Shown here in pieces: positions 8,413 to 17,792 of a stretch of 64,000 nt of DNA. Position numbers and translations under genes: made by a program. Positions within the stretch are counted from its first letter, which is position 1. Every line of letters begins with the position of its first letter. The DNA is from Brevibacterium sp. S111 (lineage in GTDB: Bacteria; Actinomycetota; Actinomycetes; Actinomycetales; Brevibacteriaceae), in assembly GCF_004745075.1 (NCBI RefSeq), contig NZ_RHFH01000001.1:372001-436000 (forward strand), given 5' to 3'. The notes under the pieces are model-generated. The model saw only the letters and a program-made list of their open reading frames with translations. It did not search any database and was not told the DNA's origin.

Positions 8413-11247
8413 ATGAACGTCTCCAAGACGGCTTCATCCGCTGCTGCTCTCTGCCTCGTCGCAGGCCTCGGACTTGTTTTTCCCGGCGGCCCGGCGCTTG
8501 CTGCCGATGCTGTCCACATCAGCGAGATCGGCTACACCCTCGACATCGATTTCATCGAGATCGCCGCGGAACCGGGCACGGACGTTTCGGGGTGGACCAT
8601 CGGGTCCGTCACTCGCGGCGGCAGCGTCCAGGCCGAGGAGAACACGACGACGCTGCCCGAGGACAGCACCGTCGGTGATTCCGGCGCACTGGCCGTCGAG
8701 GTGCCGATCACCAACTCCGTGAACTCCGGTCCCGCCGCCGACGGCAGCTACGGCTCGTCCGCCTACGCCATCGACGACGAGGGCGCACTCGTGTCCTTCG
8801 CACAGATCGGCGGCGTCGTCGGCGGCAAGGGCGTGACCGGAGCAAACGGCAAGTACACGCCCGCACCCGTGGTCGGTGAGGAAGCCGAACCCACGGGTGC
8901 CACGGCCGCCGGCGGGCAGTCGATCCAGCTCGTCGACGGCACATGGACATCCGCGGCCCCCGCCCCCAACGCCCTGCCCGGTGATGATGGCGGCGAAGAT
9001 CCGGGCCCTGACCCCGAAGACGTCACTCCGATCGCTGACATCCAGGGCACGGGCAGCGAGAGCCCCCTTCAGGGTGAGACCGTGAAGACCCGCGGCGTCG
9101 TCACCGCTTCCTACCCCGACGGCGGTCTCAACGGCTACTACGTGCAGACACCCGGCACCGGCGGGGCCGACGACGAGACTCCGGGTGCCTCCGACGGCAT
9201 CTTCGTCTACTCCCCCGACACCGTCGGCAGCATCAGCATCGGCGATCACCTCGAACTGACCGGCATCGTATCCGAGCACTACGGTCAGACGCAGATCTCC
9301 GTCGGTGCGAACGGATTGACGACTCTGGAAGAACCCGCCGAGGCGGTCAAACCGGTCGAGGATGCGTTCCCCACGGATGAGGCCGAACGCGAGGCCCTCG
9401 AAGGTATGCTCCTCCAGCCCAGCGGTGAGCTCACCGTCTCCGACAACTACAACACGAACACCTATGGTGAAGTCGTGTTGGCCACCGGTGAGGAAACCCT
9501 CCCTCAGGCCACGGATGTGGCCCGCCCGGGCTCCGAAGAGGCCGAGGCGATCGAGGCGGACAACCTCGAACGCGAGGTCATCCTCGACGACGGAGCGACC
9601 GTGAACTTCCTGGAGAACGATAAGGATGTGCCTCTGCCCTATGTCTCGAACGACGCTCCCGTCCGGGTCGGCGCCACGGCAACGATCACCTCGCCGGTGG
9701 TGCTCGGATTCGATCACGAGAAGTGGCGCTTCCAGCCCACAACCCGCCTGACCGGGGCCAACGCTGACGCGGTCCAGCCGGCGAGCTTCTCCGACACCCG
9801 CACCGAGGTTCCGGAGGCCGTCGGCGGTCAGATCAGTCTCGCCAGCTTCAACGTCCTCAACTACTTCACCACGACCGGTGACCAGCTCTCCGGCTGCACC
9901 TACTACGACGACCGCGAGGGCAACCACATCACCGTCCGCGGCGGCTGCGAGGCTCGAGGGGCTGCGAATGCCGAGAGCCTCAAGCGGCAGGAGTCGAAGA
10001 TCGTCACGGCGATCAACAAGCTCGACGCTTCCGTCGTCTCCCTCATGGAGATCGAGAACTCCGCGAAGTTCGGCGACGACCGCGATGTCGCGCTCGAGAC
10101 GCTCGTCGAACGCCTCAACGAGGCGGCCGGAACCGAGAAGTGGGACTTCGTGCCCTCACCCGAAGAGGTCCCGGCCGATGAGGACGTCATCCGCACAGCG
10201 CTGATCTATCAGCCCGCCGAGGTGGCCCCGCAGAAGGACTCCACGATCCTTGACGATGAGGATGCGTTCTCGAACGCACGCGAACCCCTGTCTCAGGCGT
10301 TCGCCCCGAAGGACGACTCCGGTGAGGTCGAGAAGGACAAGACGTTCGTGACAATCTCGAATCACTTCAAGTCCAAAGGCTCGGGCGAAGGTCCGGGCAA
10401 TGAGGACTCCGGCGACGGCCAGGGTGCCTCGAACGCCGATCGCGTCAAGCAGGCGAAGTCGCTCGTCGACTTCGCCGGAGACCGGCAGAAGGCTGCCGGC
10501 AGCGACTATGTCTACCTCCTCGGCGACTTCAATTCGTACACACAGGAGGATCCGATGCAGGTCTTCTACGAGGCCGGCTTCAAGGACGTCGCCTCGGAGA
10601 AGACGGATAAGTCGACCTACGTCTACGGTTCGCGCACCGGCAGTCTCGACCACGTGCTCGCCCTCGATTCCGCTGGAGGCGCAGAAAACGCGGCGAACAC
10701 ACAGAACACCAGCACCGAGGCGGCCCTTCCTTCCAGCGGATTCGACGCGATCACCGGGGCCGATATCTGGAACATCAACTCGGTGGAGGCGCTGGCCCTC
10801 GAATACAGCCGCTTCAACTACAACGCGGCTGACCTCTTCGCACCGGATCAGTTCCGAGCCTCCGACCACGATCCCGTGATCGTCGGGCTCTTCGACGAGG
10901 ACTCCGATGACGGGGGCTCGGATGGTGCGAGGTCTGACTCGGACGGTGCAGATGGCGGGTCAGAGGACGCCGACGGTTCGGACTCTGCCGGTTCGGACGG
11001 CGCCGGAAGCAGCGCCGACGGCGCTAACGCTGGCTCCGACAGCGCGAGCGGCAGCGACAGCGGGAACAACGGCACCGCGTCAGCCTCGAGCGACGCCAAC
11101 GCGAGCGACGCCGACTCGGGCAGCGACGCGGGAGGCCATCTGCCCCGGACGGGTACCGACCTGACGGTGATGATGGCGATCGCGGCGGGGCTCATCGCAA
11201 TCGGCGCGGGCGTCGTCTTCCTCGTTCGTCGGCGCCGCCTGAGCTGA
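8413..11247 (+). CDS. Cell-wall-anchored extracellular nuclease (ExeM/NucH-like, LPXTG)
   Basis: This is a 944-residue surface protein starting at an ATG after GAAAGG. The order is: signal peptide ending about ALAADA; a lamin-tail-like segment (VHISEIGYT, GWTIGSV); an OB-fold region with IADIQGTGSESPLQGE; then a DNase I-like endonuclease/exonuclease/phosphatase domain from LASFNVLNYFT to SDHDPVIVGLFDE. An extremely Ser/Asp/Gly/Ala-rich stalk of about 90 residues follows, then LPRTG, a hydrophobic helix and RRRR. That is a textbook sortase signal. The family degrades extracellular DNA for nutrients or to remodel biofilm. A secreted ExeM with a sorting signal is typical of Gram-positives. Confidence 0.9.
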   Translation: MNVSKTASSAAALCLVAGLGLVFPGGPALAADAVHISEIGYTLDIDFIEIAAEPGTDVSGWTIGSVTRGGSVQAEENTTTLPEDSTVGDSGALAVEVPITNSVNSGPAADGSYGSSAYAIDDEGALVSFAQIGGVVGGKGVTGANGKYTPAPVVGEEAEPTGATAAGGQSIQLVDGTWTSAAPAPNALPGDDGGEDPGPDPEDVTPIADIQGTGSESPLQGETVKTRGVVTASYPDGGLNGYYVQTPGTGGADDETPGASDGIFVYSPDTVGSISIGDHLELTGIVSEHYGQTQISVGANGLTTLEEPAEAVKPVEDAFPTDEAEREALEGMLLQPSGELTVSDNYNTNTYGEVVLATGEETLPQATDVARPGSEEAEAIEADNLEREVILDDGATVNFLENDKDVPLPYVSNDAPVRVGATATITSPVVLGFDHEKWRFQPTTRLTGANADAVQPASFSDTRTEVPEAVGGQISLASFNVLNYFTTTGDQLSGCTYYDDREGNHITVRGGCEARGAANAESLKRQESKIVTAINKLDASVVSLMEIENSAKFGDDRDVALETLVERLNEAAGTEKWDFVPSPEEVPADEDVIRTALIYQPAEVAPQKDSTILDDEDAFSNAREPLSQAFAPKDDSGEVEKDKTFVTISNHFKSKGSGEGPGNEDSGDGQGASNADRVKQAKSLVDFAGDRQKAAGSDYVYLLGDFNSYTQEDPMQVFYEAGFKDVASEKTDKSTYVYGSRTGSLDHVLALDSAGGAENAANTQNTSTEAALPSSGFDAITGADIWNINSVEALALEYSRFNYNAADLFAPDQFRASDHDPVIVGLFDEDSDDGGSDGARSDSDGADGGSEDADGSDSAGSDGAGSSADGANAGSDSASGSDSGNNGTASASSDANASDADSGSDAGGHLPRTGTDLTVMMAIAAGLIAIGAGVVFLVRRRRLS

Positions 11248-11260
11248 GGCCGGCCACCCC

Positions 11261-12415
11261 TCAGTCGCTGACGGCGACCTTCCCGACCATGAGCACCCGT
11301 GCGGTGCGGAACAGGGAGGTCGCCGTCACCGTCTGCGCGTCGTCGTCCCACACCGCCGAGGCGGTCACTACTCCCGATGGTGTGCCCAGTCGCACCTCTG
11401 GGCCGGTCCATTCGGGATTGTTGCGTTCGATGATTCCGCGGACGAACGAATCACGTTCGGGCAGAAGTGCGGCCGCGGCCAGGCACATCGCCGCGGTTCC
11501 CGGGACGGCCTTGTGCGCCTGTCCCATCGAGATGACGCGGACCAGGATGTCGACGTCGGCAGCCGCAAGTCCGGTGCCGTCGAGGAGTGTCGTCGCCTGC
11601 GGATTGCTGACGATCGCGACCTTCGGCACGACCTCCGGCGCCGTCTCCGGAGTCTCGCACAGCCCCATGCGCACGGCGGCTTTGCGCCGCAGCTCGTCGA
11701 TGAGGCGCAATGACGGCGCGTTTGCGTCGATAGCTCCGGGTGATTCGGTGCCACGCAGCATCACCAACGAGGACGGCACGACCACGAGCGGCAGGGTCGC
11801 ATCGACAAGCGTAGCCTCGAACCGACATCCGCCCACCTCGAATTCTTCGCGTGCGACTCCGGTCGGCAACAGTGCACCGGTCCGACTGCCCGCAGGGTCG
11901 GGGTAGGTGAGTTCGATCGTCGCGCCCGTGCCGCTGACACCGGGCAGCATCAGATCGCCCTCGACCGCAGCCTGCCCGTCGACGACGTCGAGGCCGACAT
12001 CGACGAACTTCTCGGTGTTCGTGTTGAATAGGCGAAAGACATGCCACCCGTCGTCGGCAGAGACCAGCCCGGACGACAGGGCGAAGGGCACGACCCCGGA
12101 GGAGAGGTTTCCGCAGTTGCCGGAATAGTCGACGACCGCCTCGGTGACTGCGACCTGCCCGAAGATGTAGTCGAGGTCGACCCCGGCACGGGTCGAGGCG
12201 GACACGACCATCACCTTCGACAGCGAGGAGAGGCCTCCGCCCATCCCATCGAGCTGCCGGCCGAACGAGTCCGGTGATCCCAAGGCGGCAGTGAAGATCG
12301 CGTCCCGCTCCGAGGTGTCACCCCCGGGGCCCAACGGCGGCAGAGCGTCCTCACGGAAGAACAGGCCTTTGCTTGTGCCGCCGCGCACGAAAGCGGCATC
12401 GATCCAGCGGGTCAT
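11261..12415 (-). CDS. PrpF-family isomerase/tautomerase
   Basis: This is a 384-residue protein of the PrpF (2-methylaconitate cis-trans isomerase)/4-oxalomesaconate tautomerase family. The N-terminal substrate motif is VRGGTSKGLFF, and the catalytic Cys lies in YSGNCGNLSSGVVPFAL. It isomerises the double bond of an unsaturated di- or tricarboxylate. It is the last gene of the leftward benzoylformate operon, 28 nt after the transporter. No methylcitrate or gallate-cleavage gene is nearby, so its substrate is unclear. Confidence 0.85.
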   Translation of the reverse strand: MTRWIDAAFVRGGTSKGLFFREDALPPLGPGGDTSERDAIFTAALGSPDSFGRQLDGMGGGLSSLSKVMVVSASTRAGVDLDYIFGQVAVTEAVVDYSGNCGNLSSGVVPFALSSGLVSADDGWHVFRLFNTNTEKFVDVGLDVVDGQAAVEGDLMLPGVSGTGATIELTYPDPAGSRTGALLPTGVAREEFEVGGCRFEATLVDATLPLVVVPSSLVMLRGTESPGAIDANAPSLRLIDELRRKAAVRMGLCETPETAPEVVPKVAIVSNPQATTLLDGTGLAAADVDILVRVISMGQAHKAVPGTAAMCLAAAALLPERDSFVRGIIERNNPEWTGPEVRLGTPSGVVTASAVWDDDAQTVTATSLFRTARVLMVGKVAVSD

Positions 12416-12443
12416 ACCCCCAGAGTAGCCAACACCCCGGACA

Positions 12444-13724
12444 TCACTTCACCGACTTCGGCACGATGGCCATGGCCGCGAACCCGAGCACCGCGACGAC
12501 GGCGAAGAGGTAGAAGCCCCAGGGGTAGGCGATGCCGGCGGTGACGAGGGCACCGGTGATGAACGGTCCGACGATGGCACCGAGGCGGCCGATTCCCGAG
12601 GCCATGCCGAGCGCGGTGCCGCGGGCCTGGGCCGGGTAGATCGCTGAGACGAAAGCGTACACGAGGACCTGGGCGGAGAAGACGAAGACGCCGGTGACGA
12701 AGACGGCGACGTTGAGCAGAATCTGGCTGGTCATCGGCACGGACAGCGCGGCGAGGAAGATCGCGGCGAGGATGAACCACATGAGGACGATCTTCTTCGT
12801 CCCGTGCTTATCGGCCAGCCATCCGGCCAGGACGAGCCCGACGACGGCTCCGATATTCATGACGAAGAGCATGACGAGGGAGTCCGAGACCTCGTAGCCG
12901 GCGTCGGCCATGATCTTCGGCAGCCAGGTGTTGAGGCCGTAGACGAGCAGGAGGCCCATGAAGCTCGCCGCCCACACACCGATGGTCACGAGTGCGAGTT
13001 TGCCCTCGAAGAGTCCGGCCATGCCCGTCTTCGCCTTCGCATCGACCCCGCCGGCAGGGTCGACGTCCGCTCCCACCGTCGCCGAGGCGGCCGCCGGGTT
13101 CCGTTTGAGCTCCTGCGCGATGAGGAATGCTTCGGACTCCGGCAGCTTCCACCACAGAAGCGGAACCATGAGCAGGCCCGCGACACCGCCGGCGATGAAG
13201 AGGAGATGCCAGTTGTGGGAGTAGGCGACGGCGAGCAGGGAGATCGCAACGGCGCCGGCATGGTAGCCGGTCATCGTCAGGGTCGTGGCCTTGCCCGTCT
13301 TTCCGGACCTGTTGTATTCGCTGATGTAGGCCAGGGCGCTGGGCATCACGGCGCCGAGGAAGAGACCGGCGATGAACCGGAACGTCGTGAACAGGGCGAC
13401 GTTCGGGGCGAAGGCGACGAAGAGGGTGAAGACACTGAAACCGATGACGCAGGCGATGATCGCCCAGCGTCGGCCGATCCGGTCGACGACGGGACCGACG
13501 GAGACGGCACCGAGTCCGACGCCGACGAGGCTGAGCGTAGCCACGACGGTGGCCGCCTCGGGGGTGAAGCCGAGCGCCTGGGTGGCGAGGAGCTCGGGGA
13601 TGACTGCGCCGAGCACGACGAGGTCGAAGCCTTCGAGGGCGACGGCGAGCCAGCAGAGGACGGCGGGCCACCGACCAGCCGGGGTGACGGCAGGCATGGT
13701 TGCGGACGGGGCGGATGAGGACAT
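12444..13724 (-). CDS. MFS transporter, aromatic acid:H+ symporter (AAHS) family
   Basis: This is a 426-residue 12-helix carrier. It has the AAHS entry LCWLAVALEGFDLVVLGAVI with the family's membrane-embedded Asp, and the loop 2-3 motif VGPVVDRIGRRWA. The central loop (about residues 200-225) is charged. AAHS members (BenK, PcaK) import benzoate, hydroxybenzoates or similar acids by proton symport. Its place 30 nt after benzaldehyde dehydrogenase points to mandelate, benzoylformate or benzoate as substrate. Confidence 0.87.
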   Translation of the reverse strand: MSSSAPSATMPAVTPAGRWPAVLCWLAVALEGFDLVVLGAVIPELLATQALGFTPEAATVVATLSLVGVGLGAVSVGPVVDRIGRRWAIIACVIGFSVFTLFVAFAPNVALFTTFRFIAGLFLGAVMPSALAYISEYNRSGKTGKATTLTMTGYHAGAVAISLLAVAYSHNWHLLFIAGGVAGLLMVPLLWWKLPESEAFLIAQELKRNPAAASATVGADVDPAGGVDAKAKTGMAGLFEGKLALVTIGVWAASFMGLLLVYGLNTWLPKIMADAGYEVSDSLVMLFVMNIGAVVGLVLAGWLADKHGTKKIVLMWFILAAIFLAALSVPMTSQILLNVAVFVTGVFVFSAQVLVYAFVSAIYPAQARGTALGMASGIGRLGAIVGPFITGALVTAGIAYPWGFYLFAVVAVLGFAAMAIVPKSVK

Positions 13725-13754
13725 CGGAGTCTCCGAATCAGGTGGTGTGGCGAA

Positions 13755-15212
13755 TCAGAACGGGTAGGGCGCGATGGTCGAACGCATCGTCACCCATTGG
13801 GTTTCGGTGAAGGCCTCGATATTGGCGTCGGCACCGCCGAAGCGCGAACCGTTGCCGGAGTCCTTCATCCCGCCGAAGGGGACGTTGGCCTCATCGGAGA
13901 CGGTCTGTTCGTTGATGTGGACCTTTCCGGTATCGACGAGGTCGGCCAGCTCCATGGCCGACCCCACATCACCGAGGATGCCCAAGGACAGGCCGTATTC
14001 GCTGGCGTTGACCATCTCCGCGGCTTCTTCGAGGGTGGAGAACCGGGCCACGGGGGCTACGGGGCCGAAGATCTCGGTCGTCCACGCCGGGTTCGACGGG
14101 CTGAGGTCAGTGAGCACCGTGGGTGGGACGAAGGCGCCCTCGCCGACTCCCCCGGCGACGAGACGGGCACCGTCGGCGGTGGCCTTGTCGATGATGTCGC
14201 GGACGTGGGTGCGCTGCTTCTCGTCGATGATCGGTCCGATCGCGACGTCTTCGGTGGCGGGATTGCCGACCGGCAGATTCCGGGCCCGTTCGGCCAGGCC
14301 CTCGACGTATTCGTCGAAGATCGATTCGTGGACGAGGTGGCGGCCGGTGGTCATGCAGATCTGGCCCTGGTGCATCCATGATCCGAAGGCCCCCGCCGAG
14401 GTGGCCGGACCGACATCGGCGCCGGGCAGGACGACGAGCGCGTTGTTGCCTCCGAGTTCGAGGTGGCAGCGCTTGAGGAGGCGACCGGCGGCTTCGCCGA
14501 CCTTGCGTCCGGCCCCGGTCGACCCGGTGAAGGAGATGACCGAGACCTCGGGGGCGGCGACGACGGCTTCGCCGGCGTCGAGTCCGCCGGGCAGGACCTG
14601 GAGCAGTCCTTCGGGCAGTCCCGCCTCGGCGAAGACCTTCGCGATCGATACGCCTGCGCACACCGCGGTGCGGGGGTCGGGTTTGAGCAGCACCGCGTTG
14701 CCGAGGGCCAGTGCCGGCGCGACCGAGCGCATGCCGAGGATGAGCGGGAAGTTGAACGGGGCGATGACGGAGACGACTCCGGCCGGCACCCGGCGGGCAA
14801 ACGACCAGCGGGGTTCGTTCGAGGTCAGGACCTGGCCCTTGGGGTGGCTGGGCAGGGCCGCGGACTCGAAGCAGATCGCTTCGGCGGAGGCGATTTCGAG
14901 GGCGGCCTTGGCCGGGATGGAGCCGGCTTCGCGGACGATCCAGGAAGAGAGTTCGTCTGCGTGTTCGGCCCACAGGGCACCGGCCCGGCGGAGCACGGCC
15001 GCGCGGTCGGCCGGTGTTGTTCGCGCCCATTGCCTCTGCGCGGCCGCGGCGCGGGTGGCGGCGGCGTTGACGTCGTCGGCGCTGGCGGCCCCGAGGCGGC
15101 CCAGAGTCTCTCCCGTCGCCGGTTCGATGACGTCGTAGGTCTCGCCGGATCCGGCGGTCCAGGTGCCGGTGAAGATCTTCTCGTGCCAGTCGGTTCCCAG
15201 GAAATCAGCCAT
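13755..15212 (-). CDS. Benzaldehyde dehydrogenase (aldehyde dehydrogenase family)
   Basis: This is a 485-residue NAD(P)-dependent aldehyde dehydrogenase. The cofactor region is SFTGSTGAGRKVGEAAG, the general base Glu lies in CHLELGGNNALVVL, and the nucleophile Cys lies in HQGQICMTTGRHLV. It begins MADFLGTDWHEKIFTGTWTA. It lies 10 nt after the benzoylformate decarboxylase gene, which makes benzaldehyde. Oxidation of that aldehyde to benzoate is therefore the likely role. Vanillin or hydroxybenzaldehyde substrates cannot be excluded from motifs. Confidence 0.88.
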   Translation of the reverse strand: MADFLGTDWHEKIFTGTWTAGSGETYDVIEPATGETLGRLGAASADDVNAAATRAAAAQRQWARTTPADRAAVLRRAGALWAEHADELSSWIVREAGSIPAKAALEIASAEAICFESAALPSHPKGQVLTSNEPRWSFARRVPAGVVSVIAPFNFPLILGMRSVAPALALGNAVLLKPDPRTAVCAGVSIAKVFAEAGLPEGLLQVLPGGLDAGEAVVAAPEVSVISFTGSTGAGRKVGEAAGRLLKRCHLELGGNNALVVLPGADVGPATSAGAFGSWMHQGQICMTTGRHLVHESIFDEYVEGLAERARNLPVGNPATEDVAIGPIIDEKQRTHVRDIIDKATADGARLVAGGVGEGAFVPPTVLTDLSPSNPAWTTEIFGPVAPVARFSTLEEAAEMVNASEYGLSLGILGDVGSAMELADLVDTGKVHINEQTVSDEANVPFGGMKDSGNGSRFGGADANIEAFTETQWVTMRSTIAPYPF

Positions 15213-15222
15213 GATGTGTCCT

Positions 15223-16836
15223 CTACTTCTTCTCGGGGCGGGTCTTTTCGGTGTTCACTTCGATGAGGCTCGCCTGTCCGCGGGCCGCCCGGTCCTGCGC
15301 ATCGTGGAGCAGGTCAGCGAGTTCGGCGGTGGTTCCGGCGTGGGCGGCGTGCATCTGGTACCCGCTGGCGATGGACACGAAGTCGACTTCGCCGAGGTCG
15401 AGACCGGGCGCCTTGTCGACGCCGAGCATGTCGGCGAACCAGTCGAGTGCCCCGTAGGTGCCGTTGCGCAGCAGGACGATGATGACGCCGATGCTCTCGT
15501 CGACGGCGGTGCGCAGGGCGGAGATCGAGTAATGGGCGGAGCCGTCGCCGATGATCGCGACGACGGGTCGGTCGGCATCGGCCAGGGTGATGCCCATCGA
15601 GGCCGGCAGCCCCCACCCAAGTCCGCCGGAGGCGGGGAAGAAGTAGGATCCGGGGCCGGTGAGGTCCATCTGGGTCCAGAAGGCCGCGTTCGTCGAGGTC
15701 GATTCGACGACGTAGCGGGTGTCATCCGGCATCGTTTCGCGCATGCCCGCGAACACCTCCTCGGGGTGGAGGACCCCATCGGTCGCCGAGGTGGCCGGAT
15801 CGGGCATGACCCGTTCCGGTGCCATGCCGGCCGGTCCGGTGCCCGCTGGAGCGATGTCGAGGGCTTTCGCGAGGGCGAGAATGGTGTCGACGGGATCAGC
15901 GATGAGGGCATCGCCGAAGGGTGCACGAGCGGCGGCTGCGGTATCCTCGCCGATCTGGATGAGTTCGGTGGTCGCCGGCAGATACTGGCCCGACTGCCAC
16001 TGGTGGTAGCGGAAGACCGGTGCCCCGATGACCAGTGCCAAGTCGTGCGCGCCGAGGATCTCGCCGATCGGCGCGATTCCGGCGGGCAGGACGCCGCGGA
16101 AGTTCGGGTGCTGGTTGGGAAACGGCAGACGCGCAAGTGACGGGGCTGCCCAGACGGGCAGCTCGAGCGTCTCGGCAAGGGCGACCGTCGTGTCCCAGAC
16201 GGTCTCGTCGTCGACGTCGGGGCCGAGCACGAGGGCCGGTGCCTCGGCTCCGCGCAGCTTGTCCGCGAGCTCGGTGACCGCTGCGGGGTCGACGGTGCGA
16301 GCGGAGGTGATGCTGCGGGAGAGTTGGCGGATCCGTTCGGCAGGCACCTCGGCATCCCAGTCGTCGTAGGGCACAGAGAGGTAGACGGGGCCTTCTTCGG
16401 CGGCGAAGACGGATTGGGAGAAGGCACGGGGCACGTCCTGCGCACTTAAGGGTTCGAGCGACTGATGGACGAGAGGTTCGGCGAGTTTCGGTGCCTGCAC
16501 ATTGGCGAGCATCACTTCGGGGCCGATCATGTCGCGGACCTGTTGGCCTGCGGTGATGACGAGCTTCGACTTCGAGATCACCGAGTTCGTCAGCGCCCCG
16601 AGACCGTTGCCGGTGCCGGAGGCGGCATGGAGGTTGACGAGTGTGGGGCGGTTCGTGATGAGCGAGTGACCGTCGGCCATGGCCACGACGGTGGCTTCGT
16701 GGAGGCCGAGGATATAGCGAGCGGGCAGATCTTTGAGAAAGGGCAGCTCATTGGAGCCCGGATTGCCGAACATCGTGGTCATCCCATGAAAGGCCATGAG
16801 TTCGTGGACTGCCTGGCGAACCGTGACTGTCGTCAT
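15223..16836 (-). CDS. mdlC: Benzoylformate decarboxylase (ThDP-dependent)
   Basis: This is a 537-residue enzyme that converts benzoylformate to benzaldehyde and CO2. It carries the MdlC pattern GNPGSNELPFLKDLP (active-site Ser), LHEATVVAMADGHS (cofactor Glu), NLHAASGTGNGLGAL (active-site His) and VTAGQQVRDMIG. The ThDP fold motif is IIGDGSAHYSI followed by LLRNGTYGALDWF. The start is the ATG at 16836, with AGGAG upstream; the frame runs on to 16947. It is the first gene of the leftward operon. Mandelate dehydrogenase and racemase are absent here, so the pathway in view begins at benzoylformate. Confidence 0.9.
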   Translation of the reverse strand: MTTVTVRQAVHELMAFHGMTTMFGNPGSNELPFLKDLPARYILGLHEATVVAMADGHSLITNRPTLVNLHAASGTGNGLGALTNSVISKSKLVITAGQQVRDMIGPEVMLANVQAPKLAEPLVHQSLEPLSAQDVPRAFSQSVFAAEEGPVYLSVPYDDWDAEVPAERIRQLSRSITSARTVDPAAVTELADKLRGAEAPALVLGPDVDDETVWDTTVALAETLELPVWAAPSLARLPFPNQHPNFRGVLPAGIAPIGEILGAHDLALVIGAPVFRYHQWQSGQYLPATTELIQIGEDTAAAARAPFGDALIADPVDTILALAKALDIAPAGTGPAGMAPERVMPDPATSATDGVLHPEEVFAGMRETMPDDTRYVVESTSTNAAFWTQMDLTGPGSYFFPASGGLGWGLPASMGITLADADRPVVAIIGDGSAHYSISALRTAVDESIGVIIVLLRNGTYGALDWFADMLGVDKAPGLDLGEVDFVSIASGYQMHAAHAGTTAELADLLHDAQDRAARGQASLIEVNTEKTRPEKK

Positions 16837-16937
16837 CGACGTGATGCTCCTTGAGGTGGTGGGGTTGCGGGCACAGTCAGCTGAGGACTGTGTTGCACCT
16901 CTCGTCAGAGTAGTGATCGGCGACACGAGAGACCACA

Positions 16938-16972
16938 ATGGTCCCATTCATTGAGAACCATCGCTGAGAACC
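16938..16972. promoter_or_regulatory. Candidate IclR operator with repeats
   Basis: Between mdlC and the divergent IclR gene lie an inverted repeat ATGGT-(14)-ACCAT (16938-16961) and two direct copies of TGAGAACC (16952-16959 and 16965-16972). IclR-family regulators bind such sites in shared divergent promoters and often repress themselves. The assignment rests on position and symmetry. Confidence 0.4.
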
Positions 16973-16986
16973 GCTAGAATCAGGGT

Positions 16987-17757
16987 ATGGCGAATTCTCG
17001 TTCCGGCGACTCGATGATCGATCGCCTCGTCCGCGTGCTCGCGTCATTCGATCCCGACCATCAGAGCCTGAGCAGTGAGGAGATCGCCGAGCGCGCCGAT
17101 CTGCCGAAGTCGACGGCGTATCGGCTCATCAACGACATGATGCGCCATGATCTGCTCCAGCGCGACCCAGTCGGGCGAATCCGGATCGGCGTGGGGATGT
17201 GGGAGCTGTCGAACCGAGCCTCGGACGCCGTCGGGCTCGCCTCGGTGGCGCGGCCGCACATGATGGCCGTGCAGGAGTTCGTCGGGGAGAACACCCAGCT
17301 GGGGATCCTGCGTGAGCGGGAGGTGCTCATCATCGAGCGGATGTCTGCACCGAACGCGGTCATCCACCGGTCGAAGACGGCCGGCCGCCTGCCGGCGCAC
17401 GCTTCCTCGTGCGGTCTCGTCCTGCTGGCCTATGCACCCAAGCACGTGCGTGAGACCTATCTGCGCGGACCGCTGGCGGCGATCACGGAGAAGACGACGA
17501 CGGATCCAGCGACTCTGCGGCGGATGTTCTCCTCCATCCGCGCCCATCACTTCGCCGAACTCTCCGGGCATATCGATGACGGCACGACCGGCATCACGGT
17601 TCCGGTCTTCGACGCCGGCGGGGTGGCGATCGCCGGGCTCGGCGTCGTCATCGACTCCGAGCACCGCAAGGGGGTGCCCGCGATCATGCAGGCACTGAGG
17701 ACCGCCTCGGCGAGGATCACTCAGGACCTTGCCGCCGATGATCGCTTCGTCGGCTGA
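16987..17757 (+). CDS. IclR-family transcriptional regulator
   Basis: This is a 256-residue regulator. The N-terminal winged helix is MIDRLVRVLASFDPDHQSLS followed by EIAERADLPKSTAYRLIN. The C-terminal IclR effector domain includes SCGLVLLAYAPKHV and a closing TVPVFDAGGVAIAGLGVVI. It lies 150 bp from and divergent to the benzoylformate operon, so it is very probably that operon's regulator. IclR proteins near aromatic operons may activate or repress. Confidence 0.9.
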   Translation: MANSRSGDSMIDRLVRVLASFDPDHQSLSSEEIAERADLPKSTAYRLINDMMRHDLLQRDPVGRIRIGVGMWELSNRASDAVGLASVARPHMMAVQEFVGENTQLGILREREVLIIERMSAPNAVIHRSKTAGRLPAHASSCGLVLLAYAPKHVRETYLRGPLAAITEKTTTDPATLRRMFSSIRAHHFAELSGHIDDGTTGITVPVFDAGGVAIAGLGVVIDSEHRKGVPAIMQALRTASARITQDLAADDRFVG

Positions 17758-17792
17758 GGTCCGTCACCTCGGCTGACCACTCGCCCCAGGAT

